A DNA stretch of 64,000 nt from Alcaligenaceae bacterium (GTDB lineage Bacteria > Pseudomonadota > Gammaproteobacteria > Burkholderiales > Burkholderiaceae_B), in contig JAJUGV010000003.1 of NCBI GenBank assembly GCA_029265795.1, positions 1-64,000 of the forward strand. The letters run 5' to 3'. Under the pieces are notes generated by a model. It was not told where the DNA came from. It saw only the letters and a list, made by a program, of their open reading frames with translations, and did no database searches. Both the position numbers and the translations under genes were made by a program. Positions 26,536 to 34,450 of the stretch are shown in pieces (position 1 is the stretch's first letter; the number at the start of each line of letters is the position of its first letter).

Positions 26536-27450
26536 ATGTTTCTTATCAATCCACCCACAGTCCGAAAATTCGAGATTTTCAGTTCCATGCCGGAAGCCAT
26601 GCGGCGCCGTGAACGCAGCGCATGGGCTGACGCCAACCGGGGCGGAACCATTATTGATTCCTTTCTGGAAGGCCCGGTTTTCGACGACGCACACAACCTC
26701 TATGTCACCGACATCCCGTGGGGGCGGATCTTTCGAATTGATCCCCAAGGGGAATGGACGCTCATTGCCGAATACGACGGTGAACCCAATGGCATGAAGT
26801 TCCTAGATGCCGGCACGCTGCTTATTACCGATTACAAGAATGGTCTCGTGCAGCTGGACGTTGCAACCGGGGCCGTCACGCCGTATCTAGAGCGCCGCAA
26901 CTCCGAGCGCTTCAAAGGTGTGAACGACCTGATCTTCGATTCGGAGGGTAATCTTTATTTCACTGACCAAGGGCAAAGCGGCCTGCATGATCCTTCAGGC
27001 CGGCTATACCGACTGCGCCCCAACGGGCAGCTCGACCTGCTGCTGCATAACGTCCCCAGTCCGAACGGCGTCGCCCTGTCGCCGGACGAAAAGGTACTGT
27101 ATTTGGCGGTGACGCGGGGGAACTGCGTCTGGCGTGTACCATTGCTGCCCGATGGCAGCGTCGCTAAAGTGGGGCAATTCTTTACGTCGTACGGTCCCAG
27201 CGGCCCCGACGGCCTGGCTGTCGACCAGCAAGGCCGCCTGCTCATCGCGAACCCTGGCCTGGGGTACGTATGGGTACTGAATCATCGTGCCGAGCCGGTC
27301 GAAGTCCTGCTCGCTGAACCTGGCATTTCCACCACCAATCTGGCCTTTGGCGGCGATACTCATCAAGATATTTTTGTGACCGACTCCACTAACGGCCGCA
27401 TCCTGCGCGCGCGCATGGAGGTAGAGGGTCTGCGCCTGGCCACCCCCTGA
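26536..27450 (+). CDS. SMP-30/gluconolactonase-like beta-propeller lactonase
   Basis: A 304-aa six-bladed propeller protein of the SMP-30/gluconolaconase/LRE family. The metal ligands appear as Glu in FLEGPVFD, Asn in VNDLIFDSEGNLYFTD and Asp in GPDGLAVDQQGRL. Members hydrolyse sugar or other lactones; the substrate here is unknown. There is no clear ribosome site before the ATG. The strong hairpins upstream suggest its own promoter or read-through, so membership in the aldolase operon is uncertain. A perfect GGCCGACA/TGTCGGCC hairpin follows the gene. Confidence 0.85.
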   Translation: MFLINPPTVRKFEIFSSMPEAMRRRERSAWADANRGGTIIDSFLEGPVFDDAHNLYVTDIPWGRIFRIDPQGEWTLIAEYDGEPNGMKFLDAGTLLITDYKNGLVQLDVATGAVTPYLERRNSERFKGVNDLIFDSEGNLYFTDQGQSGLHDPSGRLYRLRPNGQLDLLLHNVPSPNGVALSPDEKVLYLAVTRGNCVWRVPLLPDGSVAKVGQFFTSYGPSGPDGLAVDQQGRLLIANPGLGYVWVLNHRAEPVEVLLAEPGISTTNLAFGGDTHQDIFVTDSTNGRILRARMEVEGLRLATP

Positions 27451-27481
27451 ACAGCCCTCGTCGCGTCACGATCACCCGCGG

Positions 27482-27500
27482 GGCCGACAGGTTGTCGGCC
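27482..27500 (+). terminator. Hairpin after the SMP-30-like gene
   Basis: GGCCGACA (27482-27489) pairs with TGTCGGCC (27493-27500) around a GGT loop, 31 bp past the stop. There is no U-run. It sits immediately before the small membrane protein's ribosome site and could also modulate that gene. Confidence 0.4.
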
Positions 27501-27520
27501 TCCATACTTAGGGAGCGGAC

Positions 27521-27751
27521 ATGCTTGGAAGCCTAATGATTATCACCGGCTTGGTACTGATGGTCGGAGCGCTCTTCACCGGATACCAGCTGAGCGGCCG
27601 CGAATGCGGCCCGGAAAGTGCCCCAGGCTGCCCGGCCGGTTTCATTGAGCGCTTGTCCGCCATGATGATTGCGGATGAAGGCATTTTCTTCTGGCTGGCG
27701 TGGGTGGCGGGAATCTTCCTGATTTGGGGAGGTTTACGTCTGCGCGGATGA
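27521..27751 (+). CDS. Small two-helix membrane protein, function unknown
   Basis: A 76-aa protein with two hydrophobic segments (about 3-22 and 56-73). Between them is a polar loop with two Cys residues (ECGPESAPGC). A strong GGGAG ribosome site precedes the ATG, so the gene is probably real. I do not recognise the family. It lies alone between the lactonase and the ABC receptor gene. Confidence 0.65.
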   Translation: MLGSLMIITGLVLMVGALFTGYQLSGRECGPESAPGCPAGFIERLSAMMIADEGIFFWLAWVAGIFLIWGGLRLRG

Positions 27752-27816
27752 TCAGGATTTACCCTTATTTCGTAACTTTACAGCATTAGTAGTTACCCTT
27801 AGCAAACCGGCGTTTC

Positions 27817-27839
27817 CCTGGCTAAATACGCAAGCCAGG
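27817..27839 (+). terminator. Weak hairpin downstream of the small membrane protein gene
   Basis: CCTGGCT (27817-27823) pairs with AGCCAGG (27833-27839) around a 9-base loop in an otherwise AT-rich gap. It is a possible terminator. Confidence 0.35.
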
Positions 27840-27883
27840 CCTAATACATAACCTTTTGGAATTTACTTTGCATTCTAGCGACT

Positions 27884-27913
27884 TTGACGCATAAGTTTCA
27901 CTGTTCATAGGAT
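27884..27913 (+). promoter_or_regulatory. Sigma70-like promoter for the ABC binding-protein gene
   Basis: TTGACG (27884-27889) and TAGGAT (27908-27913) are separated by 18 bp, 55 bp before the ATG, in an AT-rich leader. Confidence 0.45.
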
Positions 27914-27968
27914 ACGGACTCGCAATAGTCACCATTGGACTGCCCTTCCTGCTAAGAGGAATACAACT

Positions 27969-29531
27969 ATGAAAACGAAGATGCTACCCATGCTGTTGGC
28001 AGCGGCGCTCGGATTTGGCGCCCTGACCTTGTCCACGGCCCACGCAGCGGACCGCCCGATGCTTCGGGTAAGCTCCGGTGCCGCCGATAACGCCACCTTT
28101 GACCCCCACCGCGCGACGTCGACGCACGATAAGGGCGTCGTCAGCCAGATGTTCAACGGCCTGGTCCGCTTCCCGCCGGGCAGCGCCGATCCTGCCAAGT
28201 TGGAGCCCGATCTGGCAGAAAGCTGGGAAGTCTCGGACGATAGCCGCGTGTGGACTTTCAAGCTGCGCCAAGGTGTCAAGTTCCATGGCGACTATGGCGA
28301 GATGACCGCCGAGGACGTGGTGTATTCCATCGAACGTGCCGCCGATCCCAAGCGCTCCAGCTTCGCCTCCACCTTCGCCGGTGTCGTGAAAGTCGAAGCG
28401 CTGGATGACTACACCGTACGCGTCACGCTGAAGCATCCGGACGCCGGTTTCCTGGGGCGTGTCTCTGATTATCATGCGGGCAACATTGTCAGCAAAAAGG
28501 CCGCCAGCGAAGCCGGAACCAACTTTGGTGCACAGCCGGTCGGCACCGGCCCCTTCGCCTTCCAGGAACACGTCACACAGCAACATGTCCGCCTGGTCGC
28601 ACATGATGATTACTTCCGCGGCAAACCCCAGGTGGCAGGCATCATGTACCGCATGATCCCTTCCGACAGTGCTCGCGAACTGGCGTTTACGTCGGGAGAA
28701 GTGGACATCATCCAAGGCAAGCGCGAACAGCGCTGGGTGCAGAACGCGAAAAAACGTAACCACCCTGTCGATATTTTCGAGCCTGCAGAGTTCCGCATCC
28801 TGCACCTGAACCGCAATATCAAACCCCTGGATGACATCCGCGTGCGTCGCGCGATCGCCGCAGCCGTCAATGTGGATCAGATCCTGCAGTATGTCGGCAG
28901 CGACGTCGGCACCAAGGGCTGTTCGGTCGTGCCCGAAGGGTATCTGGGCCACGACTGCAGCGCCGGCACCTACAAGCACGACGTAGAAGAAGCCAAGCGA
29001 CTACTGGCCGAGGCCGGCTACCCTGAAGGCATCACGCTGACCTCCATCGTCTCCAACATCTCGGCACAGCTGCCTATCATGGAAATCGTGCAGGCTCAGC
29101 TTGCCGAGGCCGGCATCAAGCTCAACATGGAGGTGGTGGACCACGCCACATACCAGGCGCGCAGCCGTAAGGATCAAAGTGCCATTGTGTTCTATGGCGC
29201 GGCCCGCTTCCCCGTCGCGGACGCTTACCTTTCCGAATTCTTCGACTCGGCGTCAGCCATCGGTTCGCCCACAGCCATGTCGAACTTTTCGCACTGCTCG
29301 GTGGCTGATGAAGACATCCGCGCCGCGCGAGTCGAACCCGATGCACAAAAGCAGCTTGAACTGTGGAAGGAAGCTCAGCGCAAAATCCACGAAGACGTCT
29401 GCAGCCTGCCACTGTTCGGCTTGAAGCAGGTTTGGGTGCATAGCCCCAAAGTGGAATACGGCTATGAGCTGGAAGGCGCGCTGAATCTGGCGCCTCCCGT
29501 CACGGAACAGACCCGGGTGGCCGCCAAGTAA
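27969..29531 (+). CDS. ABC transporter periplasmic binding protein (SBP family 5, peptide/opine type)
   Basis: A 520-aa family 5 solute-binding protein with a signal peptide (about 1-26, AHA-A). Landmarks are FDPHRATSTHDKGVVSQMFNGLV, LEPDLAESWEVSDDSRVWTFKLRQGVKFHG and TAEDVVYSIERAADPK, all conserved in DppA/OppA-type receptors. Family members bind peptides, opines, nickel chelates or glutathione. The matching permeases and ATPases are encoded at 34.4-38.2 kb, after the flavoenzyme genes and on the far side of a minus-strand LysR gene. AGAGGA precedes the ATG. Confidence 0.92.
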   Translation: MKTKMLPMLLAAALGFGALTLSTAHAADRPMLRVSSGAADNATFDPHRATSTHDKGVVSQMFNGLVRFPPGSADPAKLEPDLAESWEVSDDSRVWTFKLRQGVKFHGDYGEMTAEDVVYSIERAADPKRSSFASTFAGVVKVEALDDYTVRVTLKHPDAGFLGRVSDYHAGNIVSKKAASEAGTNFGAQPVGTGPFAFQEHVTQQHVRLVAHDDYFRGKPQVAGIMYRMIPSDSARELAFTSGEVDIIQGKREQRWVQNAKKRNHPVDIFEPAEFRILHLNRNIKPLDDIRVRRAIAAAVNVDQILQYVGSDVGTKGCSVVPEGYLGHDCSAGTYKHDVEEAKRLLAEAGYPEGITLTSIVSNISAQLPIMEIVQAQLAEAGIKLNMEVVDHATYQARSRKDQSAIVFYGAARFPVADAYLSEFFDSASAIGSPTAMSNFSHCSVADEDIRAARVEPDAQKQLELWKEAQRKIHEDVCSLPLFGLKQVWVHSPKVEYGYELEGALNLAPPVTEQTRVAAK

Positions 29532-29553
29532 TCGTCAAGGACGAAGCCGGCAC

Positions 29554-29586
29554 CTGCTGCAGGGTGCTTTAGACACCCTGCAGCAG
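29554..29586. terminator. 13-bp perfect hairpin shared by the binding-protein and lysR 3' ends
   Basis: CTGCTGCAGGGTG (29554-29566) is perfectly mirrored by CACCCTGCAGCAG (29574-29586) with a 7-base loop. The right arm encodes the last residues (LLQGV) of the convergent lysR. It is likely a bidirectional terminator without U-tract. Confidence 0.55.
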
Positions 29587-30486
29587 TTCCCGGGACACTT
29601 CAGCGGCAACGCTGAGCGCATGCTGAATAAAGGCCCCCGCCAAACCGGCATTGCGCGCAGCCCGGACATGGCAAAGCTGGAAGGAAAACACGAACTCCGG
29701 ATCGAACCTTCGTAGCGCAATACGATCGCGCAGGCTTTCGACGAACAAGGGATGTACCAGCGAAACGCCAAGGCCGGCCGCAACGAACTCACACACCGTC
29801 GGGGCCGAGACAGCATCCAGCACGATGTTCAGTCGTGAGCCCGATCGGGCGAACAGACTGCGGACCAGCTCGTCGGTTTGGCTGCCCGGAGCAAAAGAGA
29901 TGAAAGGCACTCCATCGAGATCGGTCGCCCGAAGCACGCGTTTACGGGCCAATGGGTGGTCGACCGGCATTGCACAGTACAGCGGAGAAGCGACCATGGG
30001 CTCGCGATCAATATACGGATTATCGACACGATTGCCGACCAGAGCCACATCGATCTGGCGGGCGAGCAGCCACTCCGCCAGAAACTGCGAGCTGCGCGTT
30101 TGGATGGATACATGGACATCGGGGTGTGCAGCGAGGAAATCCATTGTGACGCGACGGATGAACGAACCCGAGAGCGCGGGCATCACGCCGATATTCAGGC
30201 GGCGCTGCTCGTCCCGGCGAATCGACAGGACGGCGTCCTCAAGCTGGCGCAGACTGACGAACGTACGGTCAACCTCTTCATACAGCAGCATGCCGTGGCG
30301 CGTCGGCACGAGCCGCCCTTTGACACGCTCAAACAGTTCAAGACCGGTGTCCTGCTGCAACTTGAGCAGAAGTTTGCTGACCGCGGGTTGGGATATCCCC
30401 AGGGCATCGGCAGCATGGTTGACCGAGCCGCGTTCGATAACGGCTTTGAAGGCTTCGATCTGACGCAGATTCAGCGGCTTTTGCAT
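29569..30486 (-). CDS. LysR-family transcriptional regulator of the flavoenzyme/ABC operon
   Basis: A 305-aa LysR regulator: helix-turn-helix at about 7-65 (LRQIEAFKAVIERGSVNHAADALGISQPAVSKLLLKLQQDTG) and effector-binding domain from about 95. The sequence style resembles OccR/NocR-type opine regulators, which matches the opine-oxidase-like genes next to it. Only 29 bp separate its ATG from the divergent flavoenzyme ATG, so at least one promoter must lie within coding sequence. No good ribosome site is visible before the ATG. Confidence 0.9.
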   Translation of the reverse strand: MQKPLNLRQIEAFKAVIERGSVNHAADALGISQPAVSKLLLKLQQDTGLELFERVKGRLVPTRHGMLLYEEVDRTFVSLRQLEDAVLSIRRDEQRRLNIGVMPALSGSFIRRVTMDFLAAHPDVHVSIQTRSSQFLAEWLLARQIDVALVGNRVDNPYIDREPMVASPLYCAMPVDHPLARKRVLRATDLDGVPFISFAPGSQTDELVRSLFARSGSRLNIVLDAVSAPTVCEFVAAGLGVSLVHPLFVESLRDRIALRRFDPEFVFSFQLCHVRAARNAGLAGAFIQHALSVAAEVSRELLQGV

Positions 30487-30515
30487 AGAACCAACTCAAT
30501 AAACGGGTACACAGG

Positions 30516-31640
30516 ATGAAATCTTATGACGTAATCGTGATAGGAGCCGGAATGGTGGGCGCCGCCATTGCCTACGGCCTCGCGGGCCAGGGCAAACGCG
30601 TGCTCATCCTGGACGGCGCCGACGACGATTACCGGGCCGCCAAAGCGAACTTTGGACTCGTATGGGTCCAGGGAAAGGGGCATGGGTTTGCGCCCTATCA
30701 ACGGCTTTCGCGCCTGGCGGCGGAACACTGGCCTGAATTTGCGGACACCCTTACCCACGAAACCGGCATAGCACTGGATTACGAACGCAATGGGGGCTTG
30801 ACCTGGTGCGTGGGCGAACAAGGCTGGCAGGCGCGTCAGGAAAGGCTTGAAGAGTGGGAACAACAAGTCCCCGACCTGCCGGCGTGCACAGAAATGCTGG
30901 AGCGCCCCCAGCTCGAGAAGCTGGTTCCGGCGGCCCGACTGGGCCCGGATGTAGTGGGCGCCAGCTACGGGGTAACGGACGGCCATGTCAACCCCCTCAA
31001 GCTGCTGAAAGCGCTGCATTGCGGTCTCAAGCTGCGTGGCGCAGAACTTCTTAGTAACTCCGCCGCGACACATATCCAACAGGTTGAGGGCAAAGGCTTT
31101 GCGGTTGCGACGGCAGACGGCCGTTTTGAAGCCGGGCAGGTCGTCATTGCGGCCGGTCTCGGTTCCACCAATCTGGCGCAGCAGGTGGGACTGGACATCC
31201 CGCTGCGCCCGCAGCGCGGCCAACTGCTTGTCACTGAAAGGTTGGCGCCGATACTGCCCCTGCCCACCAGTGGGATCCGTCAGACGGCGGAAGGCACGGT
31301 GATGATAGGGCTGACGCAGGAAGAAGTCGGCTTCGATCTGTCCACCACAACGACCGCCGCTGCGCGTATGAGCAGCAACGCATTGGAGATTCTTCCCGAA
31401 CTGGCCGCAGCGCGCCTGGTACGCCAATGGGCGTGCCTGCGCATCATGACGGCTGACGGCAACCCCGTCTATGCCGAGTCCGACTCCATGCCAGGGGCCT
31501 TCGTCGCCCTGTGCCATTCGGGCGTCACCCTGGCCTCCTTCCACGCTGGCCTCCTATCCCAAGCATTGGGCCGTGCCGAACTCGGCAACGACCTGACTCC
31601 TTTTCATCATAGGCGATTCAATGTTTCGACCACTGCTTGA
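30516..31640 (+). CDS. FAD-dependent DAO-type oxidase subunit (opine oxidase B/HcnC-like), copy 1
   Basis: A 374-aa D-amino-acid-oxidase-fold flavoprotein. The dinucleotide motif VIVIGAGMVGAAIAYG is at about 6-21, VTDGHVNPLKLLKAL matches the FAD-side core of sarcosine/opine oxidase beta subunits, and RPQRGQLLVTE is conserved in the family. It probably oxidises the C-N bond of an N-substituted or D-amino acid. It overlaps the 2Fe-2S gene by 20 nt. The ATG has only a poor ribosome site. A second, different DAO-type subunit is encoded three genes later. Confidence 0.88.
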   Translation: MKSYDVIVIGAGMVGAAIAYGLAGQGKRVLILDGADDDYRAAKANFGLVWVQGKGHGFAPYQRLSRLAAEHWPEFADTLTHETGIALDYERNGGLTWCVGEQGWQARQERLEEWEQQVPDLPACTEMLERPQLEKLVPAARLGPDVVGASYGVTDGHVNPLKLLKALHCGLKLRGAELLSNSAATHIQQVEGKGFAVATADGRFEAGQVVIAAGLGSTNLAQQVGLDIPLRPQRGQLLVTERLAPILPLPTSGIRQTAEGTVMIGLTQEEVGFDLSTTTTAAARMSSNALEILPELAAARLVRQWACLRIMTADGNPVYAESDSMPGAFVALCHSGVTLASFHAGLLSQALGRAELGNDLTPFHHRRFNVSTTA

Positions 31641-31914
31641 TTCCGGCGCTGAGACGCTGACCATCTATATAGACGGCGAGGCCGTGCAGGCACGGCCCGG
31701 TGAAACCGTTGCCGCAGTCATGTTGCGGCAGTCATCCCCCATTACCCGCACCACCCCCGTGCACGGCGCGCCGCGCGCGCCCTACTGCATGATGGGTGTG
31801 TGCTTTGAATGCCTAGCCACTGTTGACGGCATCGGCTCCACCCAGACCTGCATGGTTCCGGTGCGCGAGGGCATGAAGATTGAACGGCAGCACGGCAAGC
31901 GGAGCGTGGCATGA
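31621..31914 (+). CDS. (2Fe-2S)-binding small subunit (HcnA/opine oxidase gamma-like)
   Basis: A 97-aa Fer2_4-type protein with Cys56, Cys61, Cys64 and Cys77 in APYCMMGVCFECLATVDG...TQTC, the cluster pattern of HcnA, LhpF and opine oxidase small subunits. It would relay electrons between the two FAD subunits. It overlaps the upstream gene by 20 nt and the next gene by 4 nt. Confidence 0.92.
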   Translation: MFRPLLDSGAETLTIYIDGEAVQARPGETVAAVMLRQSSPITRTTPVHGAPRAPYCMMGVCFECLATVDGIGSTQTCMVPVREGMKIERQHGKRSVA

Positions 31915-33308
31915 ACAAAGAAATCGACCTTTTCATCGTAGGGGCCGGCCCTGCAGGCATGAATGCCGCCATCGAGGCCCGCCGGCACGGCTTAACCGTG
32001 ATGCTGGCCGATGACCAGCCGGCACCAGGCGGCCAAATCTGGCGTGCAGTGGAGCAAGCGGCCGACGGCCCATTGGGGCGCATTCTGGGCGACGAATATC
32101 GCCAAGGTGCGCAGACAGTGAGCGACTTTCGCGCCTGTGGTGCCGACTACCTGCCGCTGAGCCAGGTCTGGCAGATCGAGGAAGGCTGGCATGTCTACCT
32201 CACCACGGACGAGCAGGCCCGTATCGTCAAGGCCAAGAATGTCCTGCTGGCCACGGGAGCGCAGGAACGCCCGGCTCCATTCCCCGGCTGGACGCTGCCG
32301 GGCGTCATGACGGTGGGTGCCGCACAGATTCTGCTCAAGACATCGGGACAAGTGCCCGAAGAGCCGGTCTGGGTTGCGGGTAGTGGGCCGCTGGTACTTA
32401 TCTACATCAAACAGCTGCTGGAGGCGGGCGGCCGTGTCGCCGGTTGGCTCAACACAGCGCCTGAGCGCAATTGGCAACGAGGCATCGCCCATCTGCCGGG
32501 CGCCCTGGCCAGCTGGCGCGACCTCAAGAAAGGCTACGGCTGGATGCAGGCAATCCGCAAAGCGGGCGTGCCAATCCACGAGCAGATCACCGATCTCCGG
32601 GCTCATGGTGAGGGTCGCCTGACTGAACTGTCGTTCCGATCCGGCGGAAAAGAACACCGTGTTCCAGCCGACGTCTTACTCATTCACGAAGGGGTGGTGC
32701 CTTCGATCCATATGAGCCGCTCTCTCTACTGCGAGATGACATGGCTGTCGGGCCAGCAGTGCTTTGCACCCAAGGTAAACGAATGGGGCATGAGCTCGCA
32801 GGACGGTATCTACATCGCCGGCGACGGCGCCGGTATAGCGGGCGCCAAGGCGGCCGGCCTGCGGGGCCGCATCGCGGGGCTGGCCGTCTCCATGCGAGCC
32901 GGGCGCATCAGTGGTGAAGCAGCTCAACAACGTGCTGCGGACTGGCGTAGCGAATTGCAGCGCGAGTTGTCCTTGAGACCCTTGCTGGAGGCCATGTATC
33001 CGCCGCGTGAATCGGTGAAGCGCCCTTCGGATGAAACCATCGTGTGCCGCTGCGAAGAGCTCACTGCCGGCGACATCCGTAAAGCGGCCAAACTGGGGCG
33101 CCCGGGTCCCAACCAAATTAAGGCCTATACCCGTGCCGGCATGGGGCCATGTCAAGGTCGCCAATGTGGCTACACCATTGCCAACATCCTTGCAGAGGAA
33201 CAGCAACGCCCGGTTAGCGAAGTGGGCTTCTATCGCATACGTCCGCCGCTCAAACCCCTGACACTGGGCGAGCTGGCTTCACTGGACGACAAGGAACAGG
33301 CGAAATGA
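31911..33308 (+). CDS. FAD/NAD(P)-binding large subunit with BFD-type 2Fe-2S site (HcnB/opine oxidase A-like)
   Basis: A 465-aa pyridine-nucleotide-disulfide-oxidoreductase-fold protein. FAD loop VGAGPAGMNAAIEARR lies at the N-terminus, LLATGAQERPAPFPGWTLPGV near 107-127, and a second Rossmann motif AGSGPLVLIYIKQLL near 157-171. The C-terminal BFD-like domain carries Cys379, Cys381, Cys414 and Cys419. This architecture is that of OoxA/NoxA, HcnB and LhpE. It forms a heterocomplex with the small iron-sulfur and DAO subunits, probably passing electrons to the respiratory chain. It overlaps both neighbours by 4 nt. Confidence 0.9.
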   Translation: MNKEIDLFIVGAGPAGMNAAIEARRHGLTVMLADDQPAPGGQIWRAVEQAADGPLGRILGDEYRQGAQTVSDFRACGADYLPLSQVWQIEEGWHVYLTTDEQARIVKAKNVLLATGAQERPAPFPGWTLPGVMTVGAAQILLKTSGQVPEEPVWVAGSGPLVLIYIKQLLEAGGRVAGWLNTAPERNWQRGIAHLPGALASWRDLKKGYGWMQAIRKAGVPIHEQITDLRAHGEGRLTELSFRSGGKEHRVPADVLLIHEGVVPSIHMSRSLYCEMTWLSGQQCFAPKVNEWGMSSQDGIYIAGDGAGIAGAKAAGLRGRIAGLAVSMRAGRISGEAAQQRAADWRSELQRELSLRPLLEAMYPPRESVKRPSDETIVCRCEELTAGDIRKAAKLGRPGPNQIKAYTRAGMGPCQGRQCGYTIANILAEEQQRPVSEVGFYRIRPPLKPLTLGELASLDDKEQAK

Positions 33309-34450
33309 CTCAGCAGAACTACGACGTGGCGGTGATCGGCGGCGGGCTGCACGGGCTTTGCAGCGCCCTGCACCTGGCGCGTGCCGGAAAACGCGTGTTG
33401 GTGCTGGAGCGTCACTGGACCGGCCGCCATGCATCCGGCGCAACGGCAGCCGGTGTACGCACTCTGAACCGCGATCGCCGCGAACTTGATCTATCACTGC
33501 TCTCCATGGAGTTGTGGCCGCAGTTGTATGACATTGTGGGGGACGATTGCGGCTTCCACGCCGGCGGCCAGATCTGCGTCGCCGAAGACGAAACCGCCAT
33601 GGAACGGCTGCGTAGCCGGGTGGAAGCACTACAGCGCGACGGCTACACCCATGAAGAACTCATTGATCAGGACGAACTGCGCCGCTGGCTCCCGAAGATC
33701 AGTCCGCACTGCGTCGGGGCATCGCTGGCGCGTGACAATGGCGCCGCCGACCCGCATCGAGCCTTAAGCGCGTTTCGACGCAGCGTGTTAAAAGCCGGGG
33801 CCACATTGCGCGAGCAGTGCGGCGTTGAGAATATCGAGCGTCGGGGCCAGGACTGGCTGCTGCACACCAACCAGGGTCAGTGGACTGTGCCGATGATCGT
33901 GAACGCTGCCGGCGCCTGGTCCGCTCGCATTGCCGCCATGGTGGGCGATCACATTCCGCTGGGCACCAAGTCCTCCATGATGATGGTGAGCGAGCGCACC
34001 GAGCATTTCATCAAACCGGTGGTAAGCATTCTTGGGCGATCCCTGTCGTTCAAGCAATCGGACCAGGGCACCCTCGTGATCGGCGGCGGGCTGCAGGGAG
34101 TGCCTGATCTCGACAAGGAAACCTCCACCGCAAGAATGCGTGTGCTCGCCAAGGGCGCACGCGCGGCCTGCGACCTATTTCCTGAAGTCCAAGACCTGCG
34201 TATTGTGCGCGTGTGGGCAGGACTGGAAGCGGCGACAAAAGATCTGCTGCCCATCATCGGCCCCTCCCCCAATGCGCCAGGCGTCTATCACGCTTTCGGG
34301 TTTTCCGGCCACGGGTTTCAGCTCGTCCCCATTGTGGGATTGGTCATCAAGGAACTGATTGTGGACGGCGGCACGGACAAGCCGATCGACGAGCTTGGTG
34401 CAAGCCGCCTGATGAATAAACCAGAAGTCGAAAAGGTGACACCTCAATGA
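33305..34450 (+). CDS. FAD-dependent DAO-type oxidase subunit (HcnC/DadA-like), copy 2
   Basis: A 381-aa DAO-fold protein with VAVIGGGLHGLCSALHLARAGKRVLVLE at the N-terminus and GLEAATKDLLPIIGPSPNAPGVYHAFGFSGHGFQ near the C-terminus, the conserved FAD/substrate end of DadA and sarcosine oxidase beta subunits. It is clearly diverged from the DAO subunit at 30516. It overlaps the large subunit and the ABC permease gene by 4 nt each, so all eight genes from 30516 to 38223 appear to be one transcript. Whether it replaces or supplements the first DAO subunit is unknown. Confidence 0.88.
   Translation: MTQQNYDVAVIGGGLHGLCSALHLARAGKRVLVLERHWTGRHASGATAAGVRTLNRDRRELDLSLLSMELWPQLYDIVGDDCGFHAGGQICVAEDETAMERLRSRVEALQRDGYTHEELIDQDELRRWLPKISPHCVGASLARDNGAADPHRALSAFRRSVLKAGATLREQCGVENIERRGQDWLLHTNQGQWTVPMIVNAAGAWSARIAAMVGDHIPLGTKSSMMMVSERTEHFIKPVVSILGRSLSFKQSDQGTLVIGGGLQGVPDLDKETSTARMRVLAKGARAACDLFPEVQDLRIVRVWAGLEAATKDLLPIIGPSPNAPGVYHAFGFSGHGFQLVPIVGLVIKELIVDGGTDKPIDELGASRLMNKPEVEKVTPQ

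Noticed and set aside
27984-28979. A 331-codon minus-strand frame opposite the ABC binding protein
   Set aside because: No domain or ribosome site; the plus-strand protein is a canonical family 5 receptor.
30471-31544. A 357-codon open frame on the minus strand opposite the first DAO subunit
   Set aside because: Composition is that of a codon-position shadow; the plus-strand frame has clear FAD motifs.
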